A program made the position numbers and the translations under genes. Of a stretch of DNA of 64,000 nucleotides, positions 25,646 to 35,141 are shown piece after piece (the stretch's first letter is position 1; the number at the start of each line of letters is the position of its first letter). The notes beneath the pieces were generated by a model that saw only the letters and a list, made by a program, of their open reading frames with translations, was not told the DNA's origin and searched no databases. The stretch spans positions 420,407-484,406 of the forward strand of contig NZ_MPHJ01000001.1 of NCBI RefSeq assembly GCF_001957125.1, read 5' to 3'. The stretch is from Shewanella sp. UCD-KL12 (GTDB lineage Bacteria; Pseudomonadota; Gammaproteobacteria; Enterobacterales; Shewanellaceae).

Positions 25646-25973
25646 CTCTTAGATAAAGCCTTCATGATTAGGGGCCACAAAAATAGTGTGGCCCTACACT
25701 AACCCATGAACTCTTCTGTCATCAACATGCTTGAAAGCCTAGGCGTTGAAGAGGAAAACATCCTACTAGATGATTTTGGTGACTAGTATTAGGTGACTAA
25801 CTCTTAGATAAAGCCTTCATGATTAGGGGCCACAAAAATAGTGTGGCCCTACACTAACCCATGAACTCTTCAGTTATTAAGATGCTTGAAAGCCTAGTCT
25901 TGCAAGAACCGTTGAAGAGGAAAACATTCTCCTAGATGACTTTGGTAATTAACTCTTAGATAGTGTTCAGCTT
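25564..25973 (+). repeat. Tandem partial duplications of the nqrF 3' end and its hairpin
   Basis: The stretch that starts at 25564 inside nqrF recurs at 25705 and 25860. Copy A (25564-25704) is the real gene end plus a GGGCCACA/TGTGGCCC hairpin (25672-25694). Copy B (25705-25859) encodes the same last 26 residues with synonymous changes near the end, then carries the same hairpin (25827-25849) and a 14-base extra segment after the stop. Copy C (25860-25973) has more synonymous-type changes at its start, then an insertion that breaks the frame, and lacks the hairpin. Direct evidence for repeated illegitimate recombination at the operon end. Confidence 0.93.
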
Positions 25974-26001
25974 GAAATGAATAGCAATAAATAGAGAGTT
26001 A

Positions 26002-26028
26002 AAATGCAGCCTTTTGGCTGCATTTTTT
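26002..26028 (+). terminator. Intrinsic terminator of the nqr operon
   Basis: A 10-bp stem, AAATGCAGCC/GGCTGCATTT with a TTTT loop and T-run. It lies just past the last partial nqrF copy and is the first hairpin there with a proper T-run. From here to 26569 I see no gene or repeat. Confidence 0.88.
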
Positions 26029-26569
26029 GTTTTTAGCCCTAAATCACCAACTTCAGTAGGTAGTTACCATCCATAGGCTATGCCTTCATGGGAACCACAG
26101 CTTATAAGTCCATTCAGGTATAGCCTTTTATGCCAGATGTTGTGCAGAGGTTTAGTGAATAGTGCAATACAAGCTTCTAAATCAGTGCAGGAAATGTTCT
26201 ATACATTTACCTGCATTCCCTGCCATCCATAGCGGTTAGTGATTTAGTCGTACCTATTTAGAAGAGCCTATAGGGCTATATTAACGGCGACTTGCAAATG
26301 CACGGTATCTAAAGCTCTCTTTTAGGGAGTGACTTTATAACTGTTCTCTTCAGTGGTTTAGTTTTTTGTGTAAGTTTATCAGTTGCTTATCTATTTATTC
26401 ACCTTTCTTGATATTAAGTTATCTTTGTTGATTATGTCATTGAGCATTCAGTGCTTATTATGCTGCCTCAAAATTTTAGACTGATAAAAATCAACCTATC
26501 TTCTGAAAGCGACTAACGCAGTAATTTATTACGGCGTGCAGTGTGAGGGAGATATGAAAGGAGCAAAAA

Positions 26570-27532
26570 GTGCACATAATGATTAAACCTGCAGCGGTAG
26601 CGATTAGCTTGTCTTTACTTAGCGCATGTGGCGGTTCAAGTTCTGATGCGGGAGATAAAACCAAACCACCTCAGCCAAAATTCAAGCCTGCTTACTTTGA
26701 AGCTGGTATTCAAGATGTGAAAAAAGATTACCTGCCCTTACGTCTTCATATTAGCAATATGAGAGAAGAACCTATCAGTCTCTCGGTTGCTCGGCTTGAG
26801 GATAATGGGAATGGATATTCGCATTATGTTAGCTCAGTTTTGAATAAAGCATATCCGAACATGATCCAGCAAGTGTGGCGCAGTGGTAATGACTACAGTA
26901 TTCAAGTTCACACTAGCCAAGTAAATAAAGGCTTGAAGCTGAAGGTGAGTGATTATGAGAGCAATAAGCCTTGGGAAATGGCAAAAGATATTAATGTTAG
27001 TAAGGACGCTGGCTACGTTATTGTGACCCCACAAGAAGCGGATATCGAAGGTAAGCTTCCTGTCGTATTTGTTAAGGGACTAGATAGCGATGCTCAAACT
27101 GGTGATTACTACAGCGTCATTAATCGATTTTCAGATCCGAGTCTAGGGGTTACTGACGCTAATGTTTGCTTAGTGGCTGTGAGCCAAGTTAATGATGCAG
27201 TGTTCCCGATTAGCTCGTTATTGAAACAAGGGGAGGCGACAGAATTACGCGATCTTTCAATGTTAACCCAAACTTGGCGTTTAGCTGTGGTGACAAAAGC
27301 CACCTTGAATACTCAAGAGGTAGCAATAATGCCAACGGGTGAGCAGCTAACCAAGATTCAACGCATTTGTACTGATTTTACCGTTGGAAATGGCGAAACA
27401 CTTAGGTTATTAACCCCAACAATAAACCCATCTTCAATGACGGCTGACATCATCTATAGTCCATCTGTTGGTGAAGCTGCATTCACTGATACCAGTGTCG
27501 ATTTAAGTACTTTGGCATGGGAGAGTATGTAA
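26570..27532 (+). CDS. Hypothetical lipoprotein
   Basis: A 320-residue predicted lipoprotein: short hydrophobic leader ending in LLSAC with the lipid-modified cysteine at residue 20, then a Gly/Ser/Lys-rich linker and a beta-rich soluble domain without known motif. The GTG at 26570 is preferred because AAAGGAG sits six bases before it; the next ATG (26579) is too far from that site. Two late cysteines (VCLVAVS and RICTDF regions) could form a disulfide. Convergent with a CadC-like regulator gene. I do not recognise the family. Confidence 0.7.
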   Translation: MHIMIKPAAVAISLSLLSACGGSSSDAGDKTKPPQPKFKPAYFEAGIQDVKKDYLPLRLHISNMREEPISLSVARLEDNGNGYSHYVSSVLNKAYPNMIQQVWRSGNDYSIQVHTSQVNKGLKLKVSDYESNKPWEMAKDINVSKDAGYVIVTPQEADIEGKLPVVFVKGLDSDAQTGDYYSVINRFSDPSLGVTDANVCLVAVSQVNDAVFPISSLLKQGEATELRDLSMLTQTWRLAVVTKATLNTQEVAIMPTGEQLTKIQRICTDFTVGNGETLRLLTPTINPSSMTADIIYSPSVGEAAFTDTSVDLSTLAWESM

Positions 27533-27586
27533 GCATGATTGCTGTGATTTTTCTGATGTGAAGTCGCAGCAAAGCCTGTTCTTTAA

Positions 27587-29143
27587 TTATTCAAGTAAAG
27601 CCGCTTCTTTTTCCTGTTCAGCTTTATTGATCAGTTGTGTCGCTAATCGGTTTTTATGTAAGCGAAAAGGTGCTGTGCTAGCTTTATTGAGGTAGGTGAC
27701 ATCAAGGTAATAGCGTAAGGCTTTTTTTACCGCGATAAACGAGACCGTATCTATCTGTTTTAGCAGCTGGTTCGACTTTTCTTTTTCCCCTACAAGTGCA
27801 AAGGCTGCGGCAAGCTTGAGTTTTGTATCAGATAAGTACTCCGGTGAGCCTTGCAAAAGAAAATGAATAGCTTGCTGTAAATCTTCGGCCTTACCTGTTT
27901 TAAGGTATTGATTTAACATGACTCTACCAAAAGCTCCGTAAATAATCGGGCAATCAATATCACATTGCTGTACAGATTGCTGGAGCTGATAGATCACAGA
28001 AGGCTCGTTGAGAATTTGCTGGCTATAGCCATATGCAGACAGTTTAATTCTATCGATACTTAAGCTTGGATCATTGGGCCTTTTGAGCCATTCAAACAGC
28101 AAAGTGATCACACGTTTTCGGTTATGAGAATTTGTGAACTTTTCAACTAAATTAAGCAAGAGTTCATCGAACTCTTCATCTAGTCTGTCGAAGGACAGTT
28201 TGTAACTTTGAAACTCAAAACTGTTCTGCTCACCATCAATCAAGACTTTAACTTGTAATGCCTTTGGGCTGTATCGAATGATAGGCTTTACCTCTACGAC
28301 CTCTTCTGGAATGTAAGTGAAACCTTGCTCACACATTTTGAATGTCTTAGTGGGACAGATAAAGTGAACATCGAATGGTTCATCTTTGAGCGACTCTTTG
28401 AGGCCAGTATAAAGAAATGCCGCCAATATATGACTGATTGGATCGGCGGGGATCTGTCCATTGCTGGTAAGAACGGGCTCAGCAGATATGACAACTTGGG
28501 TTCTCTCTTCTGGCCAGGTGAATACAGTTACCAGTAGCAGGCATAGAACTATTAATAAGGCGCTTAGCAGTGCAACAGATTTTTTGTGCTTGAGAGGTGA
28601 AGGCTTTGAGTTAACACCTGAAGAAAGCGGACCCTCTGCAAACTGTGTCTGGTTTAGTGTTTGGTTTCTTGTTTGGTTTAGTGCTTGGTGCTGTGAATGC
28701 GACATAGCGTTTGAAGAGTGACTATTATTTGTCTGCTGCTTAACTTCTTTAGTCTCAATCGAAGCTGGCTTGTCGTCATTTATCTCTGTGTTGGCCGAAG
28801 ACACAAGTGTGACTTTCTCTATCAGGGCATACCCTTGGCGTGGGATGGTGACTATTATGTGTGGGTTTTTACTGTCATCGCCTAACAACTTGCGCAACTT
28901 ACTCATAGATTGATTTAGCGAGTTTGCCGTAACGACCATATCGGGCCAAATTTTAGTAAATATGGTTTCTCTACTGACTGTTCGCCCTTGTTCACTGGCC
29001 AGTAAGGTCAGTAATTGCAGTAGTTGAGGCTCAACTTTCTGCTCAGCCTCTAATCGAATGGTTTGCTTAATAGGATCAACAATAATTGAGCTGCCTATTT
29101 GGAATGCTTGTGGCGAAGTAAAAAGGTTTTGAATATCTGACAC
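27587..29143 (-). CDS. CadC/ToxR-type membrane-bound transcriptional regulator
   Basis: A 518-residue one-component regulator. The N-terminal winged helix (about 20-110, with VEPQLLQLLTLLASEQG, FTKIWPDMVVTANSLNQSMSKLRKLLGD and TIPRQGYAL) is of the OmpR/CadC DNA-binding type. A polar linker rich in Asn, Gln and Ser leads to one transmembrane helix (about 188-210) and a long C-terminal, presumably periplasmic, part without recognised fold that could sense a signal. The Asn/Gln-rich linker contains a repeated NQTxNQT pattern. The target is unknown; the adjacent lipoprotein or the divergent SulP gene are candidates. Confidence 0.85.
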   Translation of the reverse strand: MSDIQNLFTSPQAFQIGSSIIVDPIKQTIRLEAEQKVEPQLLQLLTLLASEQGRTVSRETIFTKIWPDMVVTANSLNQSMSKLRKLLGDDSKNPHIIVTIPRQGYALIEKVTLVSSANTEINDDKPASIETKEVKQQTNNSHSSNAMSHSQHQALNQTRNQTLNQTQFAEGPLSSGVNSKPSPLKHKKSVALLSALLIVLCLLLVTVFTWPEERTQVVISAEPVLTSNGQIPADPISHILAAFLYTGLKESLKDEPFDVHFICPTKTFKMCEQGFTYIPEEVVEVKPIIRYSPKALQVKVLIDGEQNSFEFQSYKLSFDRLDEEFDELLLNLVEKFTNSHNRKRVITLLFEWLKRPNDPSLSIDRIKLSAYGYSQQILNEPSVIYQLQQSVQQCDIDCPIIYGAFGRVMLNQYLKTGKAEDLQQAIHFLLQGSPEYLSDTKLKLAAAFALVGEKEKSNQLLKQIDTVSFIAVKKALRYYLDVTYLNKASTAPFRLHKNRLATQLINKAEQEKEAALLE

Positions 29144-29690
29144 CGATATGGACTCTGTGGTGGATAGGGAGCAATAGTTAAGCGATGATATAGGTAAGCT
29201 TTTTAAAAGTGATAAGCTTACTTAAGTGTAAACGATAATGATTATAATAGGCACAGGAATAAATCGCTATCAGCAGCAGGCTGAGAGACATAAAATATAG
29301 TAGCAAGTTGAACATTTAGTGCTGATGACTATTTGAAATGAAGGTTATGTTTAAAAGATACACGAGTGAACGGTATCTTATAAAATAAACGTGAAATTTC
29401 GTATGAAAGGCGTACACTAGCGCCTTTGATACAGATGAAAGGAGTTATTAAGTTCGTGATAATTACGCCGCCTTAGTCCCAGCCCCCTCTATATAGCTTT
29501 CTAGCTACCAAGTAACACACTTATACACCCGCGCTCCCTTTTTACTGCATTTTTGCAGTGACTGCTTGCGCCTAAAATTTATAGCTAAATTTTTCAGTAT
29601 TCTGGAACGCTTTCGGCTGCCTGATAGATATCTAGATATATCAGAGGCTGCTTGAGAAAGTCCGGCTGTCTGATGAAAAGTAGAGGTTTA
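29144..29690. other. Divergent intergenic region, regulator / SulP transporter
   Basis: A 547-base gap with both promoters. A dyad at 29621-29644 (CTGATA with TATCAG around the palindrome TATCTAGATA) lies about 50 bases before the SulP start and could be an operator or leader hairpin. No small gene could be supported. Confidence 0.35.
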
Positions 29691-31181
29691 ATGTTTACAC
29701 AATTTAAAATCGATTGGATGTCTAACATCCGTGGTGATCTATTATCGGGTCTTGTTGTCGCACTTGCTTTGATCCCTGAAGCTATCGCTTTTTCGCTTAT
29801 TGCTGGCGTGGACCCTAAGGTGGGTCTGTACGCTTCATTTTGCATCTGCGTTATCGTGGCATTCAGTGGCGCAAGAGCTGGAATGATATCTGGTGCAACA
29901 GGGGCGATGGCCCTATTGATGGTGACTTTAGTCAGAGATTATGGTCTAGAGTACCTGTTGGCGGCTTCTCTGCTTACAGGTGTTATTCAGATAGTCATAG
30001 GTTATCTGAAGTTAGCTGACTTAATGCGGTTCGTGTCTCGGTCGGTGATCACTGGTTTTGTGAATGCGCTGGCGATATTAATTTTGCTCGCACAGCTCTC
30101 AGAACTGACCCATGTTAGTGTGTATGTCTATGCCATGACAGCTTTAGGCTTGGCTATCATCTATCTGTTCCCACGTCTGCCTATTATCGGTCGCCTGCTG
30201 CCATCGCCTTTGGTCTGTATCGTGTTGCTCACTTTGATCGTTATCTATAGCGGCATGGATATTCGCACTGTGGGTGATATGGGCAGTTTGCCCGATGCTT
30301 TGCCTGTGTTTCTCTGGCCTGATGTGCCTTTGACGTTTGAGACCTTATGGATCATTTTGCCTTATGCCTTGGCACTGGCCGTTGTTGGCTTGCTCGAGTC
30401 TATGATGACGGCGCGTATCGTCGATGATCTCACTGATACTCAAAGTGATAAAAGCCGAGAGTGCAAAGGGCAGGGGATGGCAAATATTGGCGCTTCCTTG
30501 ATGGGGGGAATGGCGGGCTGCGCCATGATTGGCCAGTCAATTATTAATATTAAGTCGGGCGGATTGGGTCGATTATCAAGCTTATCAGCTGGCATCTTCT
30601 TACTTGTTTTAGTGCTATTTCTCGATTCATGGCTGAAACTAATCCCGATGGCGGCATTGGTTGCCGTGATGATAATGGTCGCCATTAGTACCTTTTCTTG
30701 GCAATCGATACTCGATATCAAACATCACCCTCTTTCGACCAATATTGTCATGCTATCAACCTTAGTCGTGGTTGTTATCACGCATAATTTAGCTATTGGT
30801 GTGTTAGTGGGTGTGGTTTTAGCGTCACTATTTTACGCTAATAAGAGTCGTCACATCTTATCTCTTAGAGATGAAGTTGTTGTGGAGGGCGAGCATATTA
30901 CACACAAGGTTCATGGGCAGATATTTTTTGCGTCAGCGGATCATTTCATCAGTTTATTTGAGTTTAATCGTCGGGCTGATGCTGTCACGCTGGATTTATC
31001 AGATGCCTATTTCTGGGATATTACCTCGGTTGCCGCATTAGATAAGGTGATATTAAAATATAGAAAATTGGGCGTTGGTGTGGATGTTATCGGGGTGAAT
31101 TCGCCTAGTGAAAAGCTAATCAATAAGTTTGCGGTTTATGATAATCCTGAACTAGTTAGCGGCGCCTCTATGGGTCACTAA
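29691..31181 (+). CDS. SulP/SLC26 family anion transporter with STAS domain
   Basis: Inner-membrane anion carrier of about 496 residues. SulP membrane domain with 12-14 hydrophobic segments, including [20 protein letters not shown] near the start, then a C-terminal cytoplasmic STAS domain (about 395-490, ending near [12 protein letters not shown]). Family members carry sulfate, bicarbonate or other anions, often in exchange with or coupled to Na+. The frame is open 13 codons upstream, but the ATG at 29691 has a GAGG site. No carbonic anhydrase gene adjoins, so the substrate is open. Confidence 0.88.
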   Translation: MFTQFKIDWMSNIRGDLLSGLVVALALIPEAIAFSLIAGVDPKVGLYASFCICVIVAFSGARAGMISGATGAMALLMVTLVRDYGLEYLLAASLLTGVIQIVIGYLKLADLMRFVSRSVITGFVNALAILILLAQLSELTHVSVYVYAMTALGLAIIYLFPRLPIIGRLLPSPLVCIVLLTLIVIYSGMDIRTVGDMGSLPDALPVFLWPDVPLTFETLWIILPYALALAVVGLLESMMTARIVDDLTDTQSDKSRECKGQGMANIGASLMGGMAGCAMIGQSIINIKSGGLGRLSSLSAGIFLLVLVLFLDSWLKLIPMAALVAVMIMVAISTFSWQSILDIKHHPLSTNIVMLSTLVVVVITHNLAIGVLVGVVLASLFYANKSRHILSLRDEVVVEGEHITHKVHGQIFFASADHFISLFEFNRRADAVTLDLSDAYFWDITSVAALDKVILKYRKLGVGVDVIGVNSPSEKLINKFAVYDNPELVSGASMGH

Positions 31182-31277
31182 TCAATGTCATTGAGGTGTT
31201 AACCTTAAGCTATTAGCGTTCATTGTAGTGCAGCCAACAGGCTGCACATCTTTTGATATCAGTGTGAGCAGTAAAAC

Positions 31278-31472
31278 TCAGTGAGTGAGTAACTCCTCTA
31301 TACCCGTTACTCCGAAGTATTGTATCGAGCGCTTTACCATGATCTTTTTAGCGATGAGATCCCCATCTTTGAAAATTTTGACGACTTTCTTACCACCTTT
31401 ATCGTCACTGCTGTACTCATAGTCATCATTTAATCTAAGTTCATCGAACTGGCTTTTCATTATCAGATGCAT
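31278..31472 (-). CDS. Small hypothetical protein, 64 residues
   Basis: Short soluble protein of mixed charge (MHLIMKSQFDELRLNDDYEY ... GIEELLTH). The ATG at 31472 is preferred over the one at 31502 because a TGGAG site lies at the right distance. No motif, signal peptide or known family. It lies alone on the minus strand between the SulP and NnrS genes; regular codon use and a ribosome-binding site support it as a real gene. Confidence 0.55.
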   Translation of the reverse strand: MHLIMKSQFDELRLNDDYEYSSDDKGGKKVVKIFKDGDLIAKKIMVKRSIQYFGVTGIEELLTH

Positions 31473-31502
31473 AATTTCTCCATTGAGATATTTGTCATTC
31501 AA

Positions 31503-31851
31503 TATTTAAGCTTGTCTCGCTCTGTTTTAGTACTTTATGTTGTCATACTTACTTTGATTGTTTAAAACGACTTACCTTGATTATTAGCTATTTCGATTGG
31601 CTCTTGTTACTCGTTGATGAGCTAACCTCTTTTGATATTACCTCGAATTGAAATGATATGCATTGTTGAATGTTTACCGTTTGGTCTCAGTATGGTTGGG
31701 CGATCGGCGATGCTCCTTGCTTGTATCACAGTTCTACAGCTCAAAATCGCTAACCGAGCGATATTGATTGTCATATGTTAAGTTCAGGGATAAAATGGCG
31801 ACACTTTAAAAGGTGTAAATGTAATGCCTGTTTTTATTCGGAGTGACCGTG
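31503..31851. other. Intergenic region before nnrS
   Basis: A 349-base gap holding promoters for the small minus-strand gene and for nnrS. I looked for FNR-type (TTGAT-N4-ATCAA) and NsrR-type sites and saw none that was convincing. Confidence 0.3.
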
Positions 31852-33063
31852 ATGCTCAATATTGATGATCCAGCAGAGACTGAGAAGACGCCTGCAATAT
31901 GGCGATTAGCTTTCAGACCTTTCTTTTTAGGAGGGGCGATAATTGCTGCGCTTTATATTCCTTTATGGCTGGTGACTTGGTTTATGCCCCAATACAGTCT
32001 GTTTCAAAGCGAATTCTGGAGTAAAGTTGTACCGCTTTGGTGGCACCCTCATGAGATGTTATTTGGTTTCGCTATGGCGATTGTCGCGGGCTTTCTATTG
32101 ACGGCGGTAAAGAACTGGACCAATCAACCAGGCATGTCAGGTAAGCACTTGGCGTTTACCTTCTTCTGTTGGCTAACAGCGAGAGTGTTACTACTATTAC
32201 CTTTCGATATCCCACTACTGTTGCCAGCGCTGTTTGACTCACTCTTTTTAGGGTTAACCGCATTTAAACTCTGGACCAGCATCTATAAGGTCAAGCAGTG
32301 GAACAATATTGGTTTTCCAGTCATGTTGTTATTGGCCATGTGCATAAACTTACTCAGCTATTATGCGCTGAGTGAGAGAGATTTTACGCTATCTAACCAT
32401 ATCTGGCAGGCGATGATCTGGTGGATGGCAATGCTCATTACTATCGTTGGTGGACGGGTTATTCCTTTCTTTACTGCTGTACGAATAAAAGTAGAGAAGT
32501 CTGCGCCGATACCGCTACTTGAGAGTGCGCTGCTTGCAGTGATGTTACTTTTGGTGATTCAAGCCATTGGTCAGTTTATTCCTACGGCCATCGAACAGTG
32601 GCTCTTGGTGCTAGCAGGTGTTTTACATCTGGTTCGGTGGGGACGCTGGAATGCTCACAAGACGCTGAAAGAGCCTATGCTCTGGTCATTACACTTAGGT
32701 TACCTGATGCTACCTGTTACCTTGTTAGCCCTTGCGTGGAACATAGAGAACTTGATGATGTATCGTAACTTGTTGCACCTTTTTGCCATAGGCACCATGG
32801 CGGGGGTATGTCTATCGATGATCTCACGAGTATCACTGGGCCATACGGGACGTAATATTTATGAAGGGCCGTCTATGTCGCTAGCTTTTGCGAGTATCGC
32901 GCTGGCGGCGATCACTAGAGCTATTATGCCGACAGTAATGCCGGACTACTATCAAACTTGGCTATGGCTATCTGGAGGCTTGTGGTTTATCGCTTTTGGT
33001 TTATTTGTATGGCACTACACGCCCGTGTTGTCTAAGCCGCGTGTTGATGGAAGGCCTGGCTAA
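31852..33063 (+). CDS. nnrS: NnrS family membrane protein
   Basis: Multi-span inner-membrane protein of about 403 residues with about 12 hydrophobic segments and the family motif WWHPHEMLFGFAMAIVAGF. NnrS proteins bind haem and copper and are linked to nitric-oxide stress and denitrification/nitrite metabolism. The ATG at 31852 has a CGGAG site and is preferred over in-frame GTG codons just upstream. The next gene, 157 bases on, is nitrite reductase nrfA, which fits a role in handling NO formed during nitrite reduction. Confidence 0.9.
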   Translation: MLNIDDPAETEKTPAIWRLAFRPFFLGGAIIAALYIPLWLVTWFMPQYSLFQSEFWSKVVPLWWHPHEMLFGFAMAIVAGFLLTAVKNWTNQPGMSGKHLAFTFFCWLTARVLLLLPFDIPLLLPALFDSLFLGLTAFKLWTSIYKVKQWNNIGFPVMLLLAMCINLLSYYALSERDFTLSNHIWQAMIWWMAMLITIVGGRVIPFFTAVRIKVEKSAPIPLLESALLAVMLLLVIQAIGQFIPTAIEQWLLVLAGVLHLVRWGRWNAHKTLKEPMLWSLHLGYLMLPVTLLALAWNIENLMMYRNLLHLFAIGTMAGVCLSMISRVSLGHTGRNIYEGPSMSLAFASIALAAITRAIMPTVMPDYYQTWLWLSGGLWFIAFGLFVWHYTPVLSKPRVDGRPG

Positions 33064-33127
33064 TACTTGTATAGAAAAGAATTAGTTAAAAGTACTAATC
33101 TATATACCTCTTTCTGTATAAAAAACC

Positions 33128-33154
33128 GCGCTGGTTATCATTTTTAACCAGCGC
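33128..33154. terminator. Hairpin between nnrS and nrfA
   Basis: A 10-bp stem GCGCTGGTTA/TAACCAGCGC. On the plus strand no T-run follows; the T-run is on the minus strand. It may end or stabilise the nnrS transcript or act as a leader hairpin for nrfA, but its orientation does not suit a plus-strand intrinsic terminator. Confidence 0.4.
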
Positions 33155-33220
33155 TCATTCATCTTTAGTTCCTTTAATCTAAACTGGTTACAGTAGATAA
33201 ACTTTAGGTATTTCAATCTT

Positions 33221-34600
33221 ATGAAAACATGGCTTACACGTGCTTTGTTCAGTGTAACTGCTCTAACGAGCATGACTTTCTCAGCTTCTTTGTTAGCGGA
33301 TAAACTTGACGCTATTCAGGCTAAAGATATGGCTCAATTCCCGGCTCAATATAAGAGTTGGGCGGCTACCGAGGAGCAAGCTGAGCGAGAGGATATGCTG
33401 GCAAACTATCCAGCCAATATTATTTTATGGGCTGGCTCATCGTTTGCGAAAGAGTACCATAGTCCGCGAGGGCACCAGTTTGCCGTTGCAGATGTGACGC
33501 ATACTTTGAGAACCGGGGTTACGCCGGAGGCGGGAACCAAAGGGTTATCGGCGAGTTGCTGGACCTGTAAAACGCCCGATGCACCAAGATTGATGAAAGA
33601 GTTAGGTGTAAAGGGGTTTTCTGCAAAGAACTTTACCGATTTAGGTCATGAAGTTAAGAGTGTCGTTTACTGTACCGACTGTCATGTTAAAGGCTCTGAA
33701 AAGCTGGCTTTACCAAGACCCCATGCACAAGATGCGATGAATAAGGTGCACCTGCCGTTTGATAAGCAGGACATCAATATGCAAGGCGCACAAGTATGTG
33801 GCCAATGCCATGTCAGTTATTACTTTCAGCCTGAAAGCAGCAATAAAGTTAATATTCCGTGGATATTTGGCAACGATGCAGACACCATCGAGAAGTATTA
33901 TGATACTCGCCGTTTCTATGAGTGGATCCACCCTATCTCTAAAACACCAATTTTAAAGGCGCGTCACCCAGAATTTGAACATTGGAGCCGCAGTAATCAT
34001 GCTAAGCAAGGAGTCACCTGTATTACTTGTCATATGCCTGCAACGACTGATGAGAAAGGCAATGAGTATACTGACCACAAGGTAGGTAATGCTCTAGAGC
34101 AGTTTGATAAGGCGTGTAGCAGTTGTCATGGCAGTAAAAGCAAAATAGAAACGGCGTTAGAGAGAGATAAAAAGGCGATTGATAGTGCTGCTCGACATGT
34201 TGAGGGGCTACTGGTGAAGGCTCACTATGAAGCCAAAGCTGCCTGGGTTGCTGGGGCAAGTTGGCCAATCATGAATGAAGCGATAATGGCGATACGTCAT
34301 GCTCAATGGCGCTGGGACTTTGCTATGGCATCTCATGGCCTGTATGCCCATAACCCTCAAGAGGGGATAGCACTACTGAATAAAGCAACAGAGCAGGCTG
34401 AACATGCCAGAAAGCAACTTGCCGAGATATTAAGTATGTTTGAGGTGAAAGATGTCTACTACCCAGATATCAGCACCAAAGAGAAGGCACATGAAGCGAT
34501 TGGTATATCTGTTGAGGAACTCACCAAAGAGAAGCAAGCCTTCTTGAAAGAGGAAGTAGATAAAAACTGGTCTCCAATTACTAAGCGTGGTTACGAGTAG
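33221..34600 (+). CDS. nrfA: Cytochrome c552 ammonia-forming nitrite reductase
   Basis: Periplasmic pentaheme nitrite reductase, 459 residues, reducing nitrite to ammonium with six electrons. Signal peptide ends near SLLA (residue 26). Five haem-binding motifs are visible: CWTCK (113-117, the lysine-ligated active-site haem), CTDCH (151-155), CGQCH (193-197), CITCH (267-271) and CSSCH (299-303). No nrfB, C or D follows, so electrons probably come from a general quinol-oxidising cytochrome such as CymA, as known in Shewanella. A strong terminator follows directly. Confidence 0.97.
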   Translation: MKTWLTRALFSVTALTSMTFSASLLADKLDAIQAKDMAQFPAQYKSWAATEEQAEREDMLANYPANIILWAGSSFAKEYHSPRGHQFAVADVTHTLRTGVTPEAGTKGLSASCWTCKTPDAPRLMKELGVKGFSAKNFTDLGHEVKSVVYCTDCHVKGSEKLALPRPHAQDAMNKVHLPFDKQDINMQGAQVCGQCHVSYYFQPESSNKVNIPWIFGNDADTIEKYYDTRRFYEWIHPISKTPILKARHPEFEHWSRSNHAKQGVTCITCHMPATTDEKGNEYTDHKVGNALEQFDKACSSCHGSKSKIETALERDKKAIDSAARHVEGLLVKAHYEAKAAWVAGASWPIMNEAIMAIRHAQWRWDFAMASHGLYAHNPQEGIALLNKATEQAEHARKQLAEILSMFEVKDVYYPDISTKEKAHEAIGISVEELTKEKQAFLKEEVDKNWSPITKRGYE

Positions 34601-34622
34601 GCGAGTTATCGTTAATCTACAG

Positions 34623-34651
34623 GCCGTTCACTCGCAGTGAGCGGCTTTTTT
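34623..34651 (+). terminator. Intrinsic terminator of nrfA
   Basis: Stem GCCGTTCACT/AGTGAGCGGC with a CGC loop and T-run, 22 bases past the nrfA stop. The stretch 34652-34799 shows nothing further. Confidence 0.85.
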
Positions 34652-34799
34652 ATACTTAAATCATGGTCATTAACAAAGATAGAACAAGGTGCGCACTCCT
34701 ACAAAACGAGCAAAAACCAATAGATAATCATCAATCTATCGTCAGTACGACAGTTTCTCTGCTTCAGTTTGATTACCCTGAACGCCTCTTATCGCTCTA

Positions 34800-35076
34800 A
34801 TACCAATTCCATTAAAGAATTGACCATTCAGCGGGAGTTAAAATCGCTGTAGGCAAGTAAGTGGATTGAAACTAATAGTCATTCTATTTCGAAAGCCACA
34901 TGCGCAGCATAAAGTGATTTTAAACCCGCACTTTGTGAGCTTCTCAGGACTTCCCTCCTGTGTTGCATCGCCTCAAAAGGAAATAACCATTTCTTCAGCG
35001 ATGCGTCTTGGATCGAAATCCCTGAGAAAGCTCTGAGAAAGCTCTGAATAGATCACATGTTTAATGGAACTGGTAT
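34800..35076. mobile_element. MITE-like element, family B
   Basis: A 277-bp non-coding element with 17-base terminal inverted repeats (34800-34816 against 35060-35076, 16 of 17 matching; outer end ATACCAATTCCATTAAA). The outermost bases ATACCA are shared with the two family A elements, but the interior is unrelated by eye. A short direct repeat, GAGAAAGCTCT, occurs twice near 35025-35048. Likely a non-autonomous insertion using the same type of transposase ends. It lies about 65 bases before the radical SAM gene and could supply or disturb its promoter. Confidence 0.6.
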
Positions 35077-35141
35077 CAATAGCCTATGCCCTCATCAAGC
35101 GCTGTTTGTGACAGCTGGCATAGGCCCAAAGGTATTCAAAG

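Noticed and set aside
31655-31690. AT-rich palindrome-like sequence before nnrS as an NsrR or FNR site
   Set aside because: The half-sites match neither consensus well enough to support a call.
33128-33154. Hairpin read as a plus-strand terminator after nnrS
   Set aside because: The T-run is on the wrong strand for nnrS; it is listed only as a hairpin of uncertain role.
34800-35076. Element treated as a third copy of the family at 4209 and 51478
   Set aside because: Only the outermost ATACCA matches; the interior and the remaining terminal repeat differ, so it is listed as a separate family.
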